The translations under genes and the position numbers were made by a program. Below are positions 35,348 to 46,866 of a stretch of 64,000 bases of DNA, in pieces. The stretch comes from Carettochelys insculpta. Taxonomy: Eukaryota; Chordata; Testudines; Carettochelyidae. The DNA lies in the NCBI RefSeq assembly GCF_033958435.1, contig NC_134137.1, positions 126,066,001 to 126,130,000 on the forward strand. The letters run 5' to 3'. Positions within the stretch are counted from its first letter, which is position 1, and each line of letters opens with the position of its first letter. The notes under the pieces were generated by a model that searched no databases, was not told the DNA's origin, and was given only the letters and a program-made list of their open reading frames with translations.

Positions 35348-35972
35348 ATTAGTCAACAGTGTGCCCATGTAGACAAGAAGGCTAATGGCATATTGGGGTG
35401 CATTAGGAGGAGACCTTCCAGCAGATCTAGAGAAGTGATTATTCCCCTGTATTTGGCTCTGGTGAGGCCACATCTGGAGTGTTGTGTTCAGTTCTGGGTC
35501 TCCCAGTACAGAAAGGATGTGGAAGCATTGGAGAGGCTCCAGCGGAGGACAACGAAAACGATTAGGGGGCTGAAGCACCTGACCTATGAGGGAGACTGAA
35601 GGACTTTGGCTTATTTGGTTTGCAGAAGAGAAGAGTTAGGGAGATTTGATGGGCAGACTCTAAGGAGAATGGAGAGTGGCTGTTCTCAGTAGTGACAGAT
35701 GGTGGAGCAAGAAGCAATGGTCTCAAGTTACAGAGTAGGAAGTCTAGGTTGGATATTAGGAAAAACTACTTCACCAGGATGGTGGTGAAGCACTGGAATG
35801 TGTTACCTAGAGAAGTACTGGAATCTCCATTCCTGGAGGTCTTTAAGTCCCAGCTTGACAAAGTCTTGGCTGGGATGATTTAGTTAGGGTTTATCATCTT
35901 TTAGGCAGGGGGCTGGACTCGATGACCTCCTGAGGTCCCTTCCAGCCCTAGGATTCTGTGATCTATGATTCA
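35348..35972 (+). mobile_element. CR1 LINE 3' fragment
   Basis: Two open pieces of the ORF2 C-terminal region survive: 35393-35599 ([20 protein letters not shown], then [20 protein letters not shown]) and 35692-35883 (SNGLKLQSRKSRLDIRKNYF, then VVKHWNVLPREVLESPFLEV). They are separated by frame breaks. The tail ends cctaggattctgtgatctat. Confidence 0.88.
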
Positions 35973-36056
35973 GTTCTACCTCCGTGCATGGAGCTGGGCT
36001 AGATGACTTCTTGAGATTCCTTTTACCCCTATGTTGCCATGATTCTATGAACACTT
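35973..36056 (+). mobile_element. Second CR1 3' tail, directly adjoining
   Basis: The run gagctgggctagatgacttc, ttgagattcctttta and tgccatgattctatga is another CR1 tail immediately after the preceding one. It is either a separate truncated insertion or a partial tail duplication. Confidence 0.6.
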
Positions 36057-36182
36057 TTGAAATCCCACAGAACGTTCCAAGTGCTAACAGTAGAGGATGA
36101 TCTCATGTGTCATTACGAATGAGTAATTTGTTCACACTAGAAAAAGGGAACATTTTGTTTCTTTTTTCTGCTTGAGAATCTT

Positions 36183-36440
36183 GTAGAATCACAAACTTTA
36201 AGACCAGAAAGGAACATTAAGATCATCTAATATGACCTCCTACACATCACAGGCCATACAATCTGTGCCTTCCTTAATAGACCTATAACCTCTGGCTGAG
36301 TTAGTGAAGTGCTGACATCATGATTTAGTCTTGAAGTGACAGAGAACCTACCATTTACTCTAGTTTACACCTGCCCCCCCTGCTGCAGAGTAAAGCAAAT
36401 GAGTATCTCTGCCAATCTGACCTCTGAAAAATTCCTTCCC
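36183..36440 (-). mobile_element. Old CR1-related LINE 3' fragment
   Basis: Plus-strand text cttgtagaatcacaaacttt, aagaccagaaaggaacatta and gatcatctaatatgacctcc is the complement of a LINE tail related to the one at 32818-33040. It is strongly diverged. Confidence 0.55.
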
Positions 36441-36617
36441 CAATGCCAAATAGAGTGATCAGCTGAACCCTGAGCATGTTGACAAAATCCAGCAGTCAAA
36501 TACCCAGTAAAGAATTCTCTGTATTAAGTCAGACCCCGCCCTATCTAAGTGTGATGGGGGATTTTCTACGAGCAGTTGCAGATGGGCCACAAGCCCCTAT
36601 AGCAAGCTTATCATACT

Positions 36618-37328
36618 GGCTATGTCTACACGTGAAGCCTACATCGAAGTAGCCTATTTCGATGTGGCGACATCGAAATAGGCTATTTCGATGAATAACG
36701 TCTACACGTCCTCCAGGGCTGGCAACGTCGATGTTCAACATCGAAGTTGCGCAGCACCACATCGAAATAGGCGCAGCGAGGGAACGTCTACACGCCACAG
36801 TAGCACACATCGACATAAGGGTGCCAGGCACAGCTGCAGACAGGGTCACAGGGCGGACTCAACAGCCAGCTGCTCCCTTAAAGGGCCCCTCCCAGACACA
36901 CTTGCACTAAACAGCACAAGATACACAGAGCCGACAACGAGTTGCAGACCCTGTGCATGCAGCATGAATCCCCCACTGCAGCAGCAGCAGCCAGAAGCCC
37001 TGGGCTAAGGGCTGCTGCCCACGGTGACCATAGAGCCCCGCACAGGCTGGAGAGGCAGCGTCTCTCAACCCCCCAGCTGATGGCTGCCATGGAGGACCCC
37101 ACAATTTCGACGTTGTGGGACGCGGATCGTCTACACGGTCCCTACTTCGACGTTGAACGTCGAAGTAGGACGCTATTCCGATCCCCTCATGAGGTTAGCG
37201 ACTTCGACGTCTCGCTGCCTAACATCGAAGTTAACTTCGAAATAGCGCCCGATGCGTGTAGCCGTGACGGGCGCTATTTTGAAGTTAGTGCTGCTACTTC
37301 GAAGTAGCGTGCACGTGTAGACACAGCT
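36618..37328 (-). mobile_element. 711-bp Harbinger MITE, deletion derivative, ACT target duplication
   Basis: The ends are GGCTATGTCTACACGTG and its near-complement cacgtgtagacacagct. ACT flanks both sides (36615-36617 and 37329-37331). The first about 400 bp match the transposase-side end of 27923-31682 in complement, down to the conserved CTCCCTTAAAGGGCCC, the transposase start (MNP with glutamines, near 36964) and CCAGAAGCC. The sequence then jumps to the Myb-side end (tgctgcc, caaccccccagctgatgg, gacgttgtgggacgcggatc). The middle, with both catalytic genes, is gone. It is a classical internal-deletion MITE. Confidence 0.88.
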
Positions 37329-37331
37329 ACT

Positions 37332-40099
37332 ATGTCCTCAGTAGGCTTAGCAAGCTCAGTCTTGAAACAAATTAGGTTTTTCGCTCCTATTGGTCCCCTT
37401 GAAAGCTGTTCCAGAACTTCACTCCTCCAATGGTTAGAACTCTTTGTCTAATTTCCAACATGAATTTGCTGATGGTCAGATTGTATCCATTTGTTTTGGC
37501 GTTAACACAGGCACTTAATTTCAATGCATGTGGAGACTGAGACTTGCTCATATGCTGTTCTGTTTTAGTCAGCTAGGACAATTTCGTAAGGTTTGTTCTC
37601 TGGATTGCTCACAAATGTTAGCATTTTGTTTAGCTGTTCTGTACGTGCAAGTGGCATCATTGCTGTGAATGTACACAAAACTAAAGGACACATGTTTAAC
37701 AATCTAACCAGTACACTGATGCCAAGAAATTCAAATATTGACTTTCATTTAACTATACTAAGCTTATGTCCAGAATCCAACATTCCTCTGTCAATTATTC
37801 CCCATTGTTCAAATGATGCTCTACTGGGAATCTGACTGGTGTGAATTTGCATCATCCTGAAGCCTAATTCTTCACATGATGGTAGTTATATATAATTAAG
37901 TGTAGCCATTGTTGTCAAAAGAATCATTATCAAGTTCATTTGGCTTCTCTTACTTAAAACAAAATTCAGTTTATGCAAATTGAACAAATAAGTAAGATAT
38001 TATAACATTAAATTCAGCCAACAATTGCCAGATTTAAATGAAATTAATCCAACCTACAATATCAGTAATACCAGGGAGCAGCTGCAGATAATATTAACCA
38101 TGCTAATCTATTAATTTTGTACACACAGAGAGATAGACACTGCCTCTCACCCATCACAACCCACCGTTAGGAGGCTGTGAATTAGAACAGACTTAAACCT
38201 TCTCTGCCTAAGTCAGTGGGTTAAATTAGCTTCTAAAAGCATTGGAAATTAAAGTGCAACACTCGTATAAAATCATCTTCTCCTTGCTCCCCTCAAATCA
38301 GGGACATCTAACTCTTGTATTCATCTATTTGAATGTAATATTCTTGATATATCTCTATGGAGTAGTCCATGAATCTTGTCTTGCAACCTTTATATGAATG
38401 TCTCTTAGGACTTTGTTTTCATGAAAACATTTAACAAAAAACCCAGGTGAATTACATGAACAAAATATGAAGTTATCCTTGGGAGAACATGGGAGTGGTT
38501 GACAATATCATCACCATTTAGTGCTATGGGCATTAGGAACATAACAAATTTAGTGTGGTTGATTTCATTTTGCTGGTGCTGTGGAGGGGAGGGATATATA
38601 CAATAGGAACATATGTAAACAATTACAGAAAGTCCAAGCTACTTAGGAGAGGGAAATGAACACTCTCAGGGGTTTGTAGACTTCTGTTGTTATTTTGTTT
38701 TGTTTTTCTACAGGGCCCTTCTGCAATAACAATAAAAACGCAAACATCAATGATCACAATCACTGCAAATATCCCCTTCATAGTGCTGAGAAATATCAAC
38801 ATCTTGTTTAACCTAACACTGACCTAATGGTTAAAGTATATTAAAACACCACCCAAAGTAAAGACACCTGGAATGGAACACCTTCTTCACTCCCCTCCTC
38901 CAATCCTACCTCACTCTTGGCCCCCAGAACTACCATAGGTGGGAAAATTTAGAGGAAACCTCTGATTTAGACGCAATACATGACTAAAATCTTGAAATAC
39001 CCAAACTCCTCAGATTTCTCTATAAATATGAAACATTAGAAACATGGGAATTCTTTTGTCCCTAGCACTCTCTATACCAACCATACCTTTCTCTCAATGA
39101 CACTTAATTCAGCTTCTCTTCAAGGCTCTAAATCTGTGTAAATTAATCTGCACCTAATCACCTCCCAGTCTGGAATTATTTCCTGAGCTGACTCTGAAAA
39201 CTCTTACTAGTACTAACTCATAACAATGGCTGCTCAACCAGGGCCATTCTAATGAGACTGGGGACCTCAACTAGCGGCAGCAGGTTCACTATCACCCCAT
39301 GAGAAGATGACAGGGTATTTGTTTTATTTTATGTATACTTATATTTGAGTGAAATATTTTTGTTATTTGGAGGAATCATTTTGCTAGATCATTGAATAAA
39401 GCCACCTGCACTCCCAGTTACTACCAAGTTCTTTGATATCAATCAACTATCTATATCTATCAAATATAATAATGCTTAAATCCAGTTAAAAGCATGCAAT
39501 TATTCAAAGCTAGTTGACAAGAAACTACACATAGAATACCATACAAAACACATTCTTTGAAAGAAGAAAGACCACTAAAATGTCTATTGAAGTAATAAAT
39601 TAAAATATTATATTCCTTAGCAAAGACAATAATTAAAAGACTGAAAAATGCAAGATATAGGATTGGTGGCATGTTAAGAATGAACTCATTAGAAATCTCT
39701 TTAACTCTTTATGAAATTTTAAAAAATGGATGTGATACACATGCAGAACCTGAATCTTCTATGATTAACTCAATTTCCTTTAGCTTCAGGAATACATTTG
39801 GGCATCATTAAAACAAGTGAAAACCTATGAATTTGTTAAAGGGTTAATTTTAATTTCACCCAAATAGTACTTAAGATTGGAAATAATTTTTGAATAATCT
39901 TATTAGCTTATTTTTATATTGGATCTAGAAAAAAGAAAAAATCAGGAAAAGTATACATAGCATGTATTAACTGTGCACTATCATTACATTTTCATGCAGC
40001 TCTGGTCATCATATATCACATATGCCTAACAGAAGAGTTGTAGTTCCTGAAAAGAAGAAGAACAGATTTAACCAGGAAGAAGAAAATACAAAACATTAA
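37332..40099. other. Unique AT-rich DNA, no gene seen
   Basis: No open frame with a recognisable domain, RNA gene or repeat end was found. Small AT-driven open frames (37593-37835, 39460-39672) lack support. Confidence 0.5.
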
Positions 40100-40241
40100 G
40101 GCTGTGGCCACACTAGCCCCTCCTTTCGGAGAGGGCATGCTAATATGGCACTTAGGCAGTTGCTAATGAAGCACTGCAATGAATTAGCATAATGGGACCC
40201 CACGCAACTCAAAAGTTCTGCTTTCAAAATGCACGCTGCCT
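40100..40241. mobile_element. Left part of a TIR MITE split by a CR1
   Basis: It starts GGCTGTGGCCACACTAGCCC, and the complementary end lies at 42196-42470 (gggctggtgtggccacagca). Homology between the two ends extends over about 100 bp (ggcatgctaat, tggcacttaggcag). The flanks TAA and TGA could be a decayed 3-bp duplication. Confidence 0.75.
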
Positions 40242-40316
40242 GGAGAGGATGCTGCTGGAGCTCCTGTAGGTTTATGATCTATCCCACTGTATGTGGTAAT
40301 CATAAGGGGATCATAT
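40242..40316 (+). repeat. 75-bp direct copy of 42724-42798 at the CR1 5' junction
   Basis: The segment from ggagaggatgctgctggagc to ggggatcatat matches 42724-42798 at 72 of 75 positions by direct comparison. It sits exactly between the MITE and the 5'-truncated CR1 and belongs to neither. Confidence 0.85.
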
Positions 40317-42195
40317 CGGCTGGAGAATGCCAGGCAGTAATCAGGAAAGTGAAAGCAGAATTGGAACTGCAGCTGGCAAGGGATGTGAAGAGTAACAAGA
40401 AGGGTTTCTACAGGCATGTTAACAATAAACGGGTTATCAGAGAAGGTGTGGGGCCATTCCTGGATGAGAGAGGTAACCTAGTGACAGATGATGTAGGAAA
40501 AGCTGAAGTACTCAATGCTTTTTTTGCCTCAGTCTTCAAGGACAAACCCAACTTCCACTTGACAGTCCTAGACAATGCAGTATGGGAGGTGGGGGGCAGC
40601 CATCTCTGGGGAAGGAACAAGTTCTGAGCTATCTAGAAAAACTAAAAGTAAACAAGTTGATGGGTCTGGATTTAATGCGCTCAAGGGTACTGAGGAAACT
40701 GGCAGAGGTCATTGCTGAACCTTTGACCATTATCTTTGAAGACTCTTGGAGATCGGGGGAGATATCAGATGACTGGAAAAAGGCAAAAGTAATGTCCATC
40801 TTTAAAAAAGGAAAGAAGGACAATCTGGGGAACTATAGACTGGTCAGCCTTACCTCAATCCCTGAGAAAATAATGGAGAGAATCCTCAAGGAATCCATTT
40901 TGGAGCACTTGGAAGAGAGGAAAGTGATCAAAAGTAGCCAACATGGATTCACCAGGGGCAAGTCCTGCCTAACTGATCTGATTAGCTTCTATGGTGAGGT
41001 AACAAACTCTGTGGACATGGAGAAGTCAGTGGATGTGATATACCTTGACTTCAGCAAAGCTTTTGATACGGTCTCCCACAACATTCTTGTCCATAAGTTA
41101 AAGAAATATGGTTTGGATCCTTGGACTATAAAATGGATAGAAAGCTGGCTTGATGGTCAGGCCCAACAGGTAGTGGTCAGTGGCTTAATATCTGGATGGC
41201 AGTCAGTTTCAAGCAGAGTGCCACAAGGCTCGGTTCTGGGGCGGGTGTTATTCAACATCTTTATTAGTGACCTGGATTGAGAACTGGATTGCACCTTCAG
41301 CAAGTTTGTGAATGACACAAAACTAGGTGGGGAGGTAGATACATTGGAGGGTAGCAAGAGAATCCAGAGTGACCTGGATAAATTGGAAGACTTGGCCAAA
41401 AGAAATCTGTTGCAGTTCAACAAGGAGAAGTGTAGAGTCCTGCACCAGGGGCAGAAGAATCCCAAGCACTGTTACAGGCTGGGGACTGTCTGGCTCAGCA
41501 GCAGTATGATGGAAAGGGACCTAGGGGTTATGGTGGATGAAAGGCTGGATATGAGTAAACAATGTGCCCCTGTAGCCAAGAAGGCTAATGGTGTACTAGG
41601 GTGTATTAGGAAGTGCGTTTCGAGAAGATCTAGAGACGTAGTTATTCCCCTCTATTCGGCACTGGTGAGGCCACACCGTGAATATGGTGTCCAGTTTTGA
41701 GCTGCCCCAGTATAAAAAGGATGTGGATTTGCTGGAGCAGGTTCAGCAGAGGGCAACAAACATGATTAAGGGTCTGGAGCACAAGACCTATGAGGATAGG
41801 CTGAGGGATTTGGGCTTGTTTAATTTACAGAAGAGAAGACTTAGGGGTGATTCAATAGCAGTCTTCAACTTCCTAAATGAGAGCGCTAAAGAGGAGGGTG
41901 AGAAACTGTTCTCAGTAGTATCAGATGGCAGAACAAGGAGTAATGGTCTGAAGTGGAAAAGGAGGAGGTGTAGGTTAGATATTAGGAAAAAACTACTTCA
42001 CCAGGAGGGTGGTGAAGCATTGGAATGTGTTGCCTAGAGAGGTGATGGATTCTCCATCTCTCAAGGTTTTTAAGTCCCAGTTTGACAAGGTCCTGGCTGG
42101 GATGATGTAGTCGGGGTTGATCCTGCTTGAAGCAGGGGGCTGGACTAGATGACCTCCTGAGGTCCCTTCCAGCCCTATGATTCTGTAATTCTGTG
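40317..42195 (+). mobile_element. 5'-truncated CR1 LINE with most of the RT
   Basis: The copy begins inside ORF2 (GECQAVIRKVKAELELQLAR) and runs to the 3' terminal repeat gattctgtaattctgtg. It is inserted in the MITE 40100-42470 in the plus orientation. It is highly similar to 56165-57995, about 16 kb away in the same direction. Confidence 0.92.
40320..42037 (+). pseudogene. CR1 ORF2 reverse-transcriptase pseudogene
   Basis: CR1 ORF2 copies CR1 RNA into DNA at the target site. The readable parts, in order, are RVDVK-type linker text GFYRHVNNKRVIREG and [11 protein letters not shown]; then RT finger and palm motifs [83 protein letters not shown]; and then the thumb and C-terminal part. Lesions: a one-base loss near 40583 compared with the 56-kb copy (gggaggt against gggaaggt), a TGA at 41278-41280, a frame break near 41690, and loss of the first Asp of the catalytic pair (VNDTKL). 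It is not functional. Confidence 0.88.
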
Positions 42196-42470
42196 TAGCC
42201 AGGGGCCTTTCAAAATGATCCCCTGATTTCGAAAGCCCCTTCTTCCCATTTGGCTTTTGGGAAGAACAGGCTTTCAAAATCACGAGGTCATTTCAAAAGA
42301 CCCCCAGCTACAAGGGTGGCGTGTGTTTCTCAAGTGGCACTTTTGAATCACACACTGATGCTATTATGCTAATGAGGTGCTGCATAGTCATGACAACGCC
42401 ACATTAGCATCTGCCAAAGTGCCACATTACCGTGCCCCCTCCAAAAGGAGGGGCTGGTGTGGCCACAGCA
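42196..42470. mobile_element. Right part of the split TIR MITE
   Basis: It resumes directly after the CR1 tail with tagccaggggcctttcaaaa and ends cctccaaaaggaggggctgg followed by tgtggccacagca, the complement of the left end at 40100. Confidence 0.75.
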
Positions 42471-44929
42471 TGAGCTACATAAAATATTTTCCAAATTTAA
42501 ATGGAGATCTGAAACCAGCTGGAGATTTCATAAAGATTTGTCTTCAGAGAAATTGTTTCTATCTTATCTAATAACTGTATCTGTGTTTTTCCACACATTG
42601 AGAATCTGCTTGGGTATCTATAGGGGAGTTACGTTGGGCCAGAGGGAGGCGGTCGTAGCACTGGAAAATTTCTGGCCAGTTATAATAGCACAGAGACTTC
42701 AACTGAAGTTGCCTTTAAGCCAAGGAGAGGATGCTGCTGGAGCTCCTGTAGATTTATGATCTATCCCATTGTATGTGGTAATCATGAGGGGATCATATAG
42801 GTAGATATCTACAGGGGGATCCTTCAAGAGATATTCTGGCCCAATTATGGGCTATTGTCCTGTGTTAATACCCAGTGCCCTTGTTGATCATTTTTAGCTG
42901 GAATTAACCTTTGAGGTCAATAAGGAATTCTGATTAGGAATCAATGGCGTGATATGGCCCTCGGCTGGACACAGATTCCCCTACTCACACTATGTATAAC
43001 CTTATTGATGAGCAATCCCACCAACCAAAGAATGTGTATTACACATTAATAATGTATTATCATAAAGGGACAGAGCTAAAATTTGAGGTATATGTATTCA
43101 GTTATTCTGAAGACTTGTAATTTACCTGTTATATCATACCAATCTCAGTTATAGCTCTGTATGCACAGTTAGATTAAAGTGGAATTTAAAATTAACATTA
43201 TAGTGGAATTCAGTCCCCTGCTTCCCATTCCTTCCTTCCTCCCTCTTTCCCTCTGGGACATCTTCTTGTCTAATCTCCAGCCACTGGGGATTTGTTTCTG
43301 TCCATTCTCCCTCCACTTCCCTACGAGCCCTCTAAGATTTTCCAGACAGCAAACATACAACCCTGCATATGCACACAGAGGGACTTGGCATTTTTTTCAA
43401 TCTACCAAATAGCCTGAAGTGAAAGACAAACATGATGCCTCAAGCAATATTGCTTGATTAACAGTGAACAGTGATCACATGAACTTTAATCTGAAAGATG
43501 GCTTTGAATTGTTAAGAATGGAATCTGTTGCTGTGAGAGTTATCAGACAACTGTGGTAAATTTAATGTGTGGTAGATGATAACCTTTGTCAGGTTTAATA
43601 TTGAATTCCCTGTTACTGATCCTGGGAAATAATCCTTACCTTCCCCTAGTGAATACCTGCTATATCCCAAACCCCGACACTATGTGTAAAGACATTTTAG
43701 TAAAGGCTTTTTCATGTAAAGCACACATACTGTATAGATCTGACCTCATCACAGGTTGCCTTGGGCTATTTCCTGTATACCGTCTGTTTGCTAGAATTTT
43801 CATTGAGGTTGTCATTATCTAACATTTGCAAATATTTTAGAAATTTAGGCCATGTATAACCAATTGCTAGTGCCACGGTACCTAATATGCCCAGGGTGCA
43901 ATGGTGTTTAGACTATTCTATAATGCATGATTTACTGTAATTGAAATTATAGTCCCTGTACAGTAATGTTAATAAAAACAAAATCAAACCAAAAAAAACC
44001 ACAACAACCTTTGATGTTTATATTTGGATCCTACTAAATAAATAACAAACGTGACTATATTTTAAATTATGTGATTTTATAGTTTGTCACAGTACAGCAT
44101 GGATTTTATTGCTTTTTTATATTTGTGCATGAAAATATTTTTCTCTTGGGTGTAAAACTACAGGATCCCCCCATACAGAACAGCATGTTAACTTTTTAAA
44201 AATTTTAGGAAAATATTGTAAATGAAAACAGCCACATGTATGTGAATTAGATAAAAAGAAATACAGTATTAAGTTCCCTGGAACCTTCACGCATACAGTT
44301 CCTTTTATCAAATCAATGGTTATTTATATATATTCAGAAAAGTAGCCTGAATAGAGTACAAGAGCACACAAAATCACAAAATCTACTTTGGAAACCTTGC
44401 ATTGCATGGATTTTTGACAATACACCTACAATTGCATTCCTTTTTTAGTAAGTGGACATCCCTTTTACTATGTGAGCCTCACTTCCAACATAATTTATTC
44501 TAGATTTTAAGGCTATTGTCCACACTTAAGTATCCCTCCCTCCCCTGACCAACTCTAACATTCATAACACGCAAGACTGTATGCTCCAATCAGCATAAAG
44601 TTAAGCAATTGAAGGTGAAGGAATACAAATAATAATGTAAGACTGATGTGTCTTGGTGATGGTAAGGCAAGAGATCGACTGATGTATTTTAATCCTATTT
44701 ATATTATTGTTATGATTTAATTGACACATTTATATTAACATGAAATAATGTATTTGCTTTATGACAGTACTAGACAGAGAAATTAGAGGGAGAAGTTCTT
44801 TAAAACTATGCTTAGTATGTTTTTATTTTCAGCAATATGTCCATTTTATATGAAAAGTGCAGAAGTGGAGGCAATAATTTGTAAATGTCAAAAAAAAAGA
44901 AATCACAGTATTTTTTCTTTTCAAAATAT
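42471..44929. other. Unique noncoding DNA
   Basis: No gene is recognised. It includes 42724-42798, the source or sister of the 75-bp copy at 40242. Confidence 0.45.
42724..42798 (+). repeat. Second copy of the 75-bp direct repeat
   Basis: It begins ggagaggatgctgctggagc and ends gatcatat, with three differences from 40242-40316. Its surroundings look unique, so this is more likely the template and the other the copy. Confidence 0.8.
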
Positions 44930-45625
44930 TTAGTGGCTACAATTCATCTGTGAACCAAGTAAATCATGGCTTCTTCAAGTGCAAGGATCGAAACCAATTA
45001 CCATTAGTGACCATCGGGTGCAGCCGATCCTTTCTGTCCTGTTGCCTGAATCTCAATGATCTCCCAAGTGTGCCCAGGCAATTTAACAGAAAGATCAATA
45101 CACCACAAGCAGTTAGCAGCAGCCTCTTGAAGTGCTTCACAAAACATGCTACATTTCTCTACCGAATAAATGTCAAAACATTCCAACAGCTACAATTCTT
45201 GGGAGAAATTGTTCTTGTGAAACATTATTGACATACTTTAACCCACATTTCCCGCTGCTCTCCAGCTTCCTACAGGCCAGTCAATTCTGATTTGGCAAGA
45301 GCCACATCGACACATGTCCCCTGCTGACTTGCTCTGTAGGCATGAAAGATATCACAACCTGGTGCAGAAGTTCTGAGTGTCGGGGGTCAGTGGTCTAGCT
45401 CCGACCCAAGGTCAAGGTGACAACAGCCTCTCTCCTGAGACTTCTCTTCATCTCTAATATGGCCTTGGAGTCGATCAATATCATTACAGAGCCTGGCTTT
45501 CTAACAGACAGTACCACCTGATCCAAGCACTCCTCAACTACTACTTGTGAGCTCTCTGCTTGAAATGTCTTCATTTTCCCATTGTACTGTAAAATAGCTG
45601 CATTAAATCTGGCACTGGCTTTGTT
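44930..45625 (-). pseudogene. Possible RNase H-like retroelement remnant
   Basis: On the minus strand from about 45620 an open run reads SARFNAAILQYNGKMKTFQA, then ESSQVVVEECLDQVVLSV and RKPGSVMILIDSKAILEMKR, and stops at a TAG near 45391. The pattern of a Glu in an 'AE' strand end, about 28 residues later an Asp in 'IDSKA', and further on (in another frame) VDVALAKSEL resembles the second and third catalytic motifs of RNase H domains of LINE-type elements. Frames beyond it are broken. The family is not identified, and an unrelated chance pattern is possible. Confidence 0.25.
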
Positions 45626-46744
45626 TCATTTGTTCAAAGAGGTAAACTAAATTGATTCTTTTCACTTTTTAATGGCTTTCTGAATCTAGGGTGAGGTTTC
45701 CTGACCTCTCACATTTTCATACCAGTTGTTTTGTGTATGCTGGAGGTGCTTCATATTGCTTACTGCTTTCTCACAGAATGTGTCCTTTGTGTTAAAGGTA
45801 ACATCTCTTGTTTCTAGGGGGTGCTTTTCTTTCCTCTGTCTTCCCTATTTGCTTTCAGTAAGTATTTGTTCTTTATTTCCTTCTAGCCTTTGGGAGAGAG
45901 AACACTATTGATGGACCTACGAAGCAGGTTTTGTTTGTTTGTTTGTTTGTTTGTTTTTTGCTTTAAACTGCAACATCCCTTCCAATTTTGTTATACCATA
46001 GAGGTTTAGAGGATTGTATGAAGTAATTACACACATGAACAAGCTGATAACCACTGAGATAGTCAAAGCTTTTATCATCCATTTTCAAGGACTCAGGAAT
46101 TTTCTAATGCAACATCCTATGGAGCATGCTGCTTTCTTACTGAAATCACAAGTATGATGCCCAGTATAGACCCAATACAAAATTTTTGCACTAAAATTTA
46201 CTTGTTTGTGCAAAATGTCAAAATGAGAACAACTCATGGGTGATCTGTGTCTCGGTAGAACAGGTGTTTCTACATCATATAACTAACAAACAGAAATCAC
46301 ACAGGACCAAGAAACTCTAAGCGCAAGCAGGAGCAGTCCACTTCCCTGCTTCAAAACAACCTGGTTGAGTTATTTTCAGATCAGCTGAGGATCAAGCTTG
46401 TAAAGCACCTTGCATACCTTCAAAAGAATAGCCAATAATATAGCAGAGCTAGAAATTGCCCACTATAGGAGTCATATTCTGCTCCTGTAATACATTGTTA
46501 TCAGACAGTTATAAGATACAGCATAAGGCTGTTTGGGCACCTTAACATGGAAGTACAATCCTGAGCTTCAGTTGTAAGTGTATTAAGGGAGACCTGAATC
46601 TGCAATTGTGTGAGCAATTCCAAGTTACAAAGTATTGATTCTCCAGTGGCTTTTACATCAAAAATTCACAACAGCAAACAGGCATCCTGGAGTCCTAAGA
46701 GAAGCTAAAGATCTGAGCTTGCAGCCCTACCTGCCTTTACCCTG
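45626..46744. other. Noncoding DNA
   Basis: No gene is seen. The (TTTG)n tract is listed separately. Confidence 0.4.
45929..45959. repeat. (TTTG)n microsatellite
   Basis: About six tandem TTTG units follow gaagcagg. Confidence 0.9.
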
Positions 46745-46866
46745 TTCATTCCTTTGTGCCTGATTCTCCTCTCATTTTCAATAGGTTTACAGCTGAGCAG
46801 CTCCTTTCACTTGAATGATGATGAGCCCACTTTATGCCAGTGCAAATGAGAAGAGAGTCAGGTTCT
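46745..46866. mobile_element. Small foldback repeat
   Basis: The left part cctgattctcctctcatttt and the right part aaatgagaagagagtcaggt are inverted copies around about 80 bp. It looks like a decayed copy of a palindromic reptile repeat. Confidence 0.5.
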
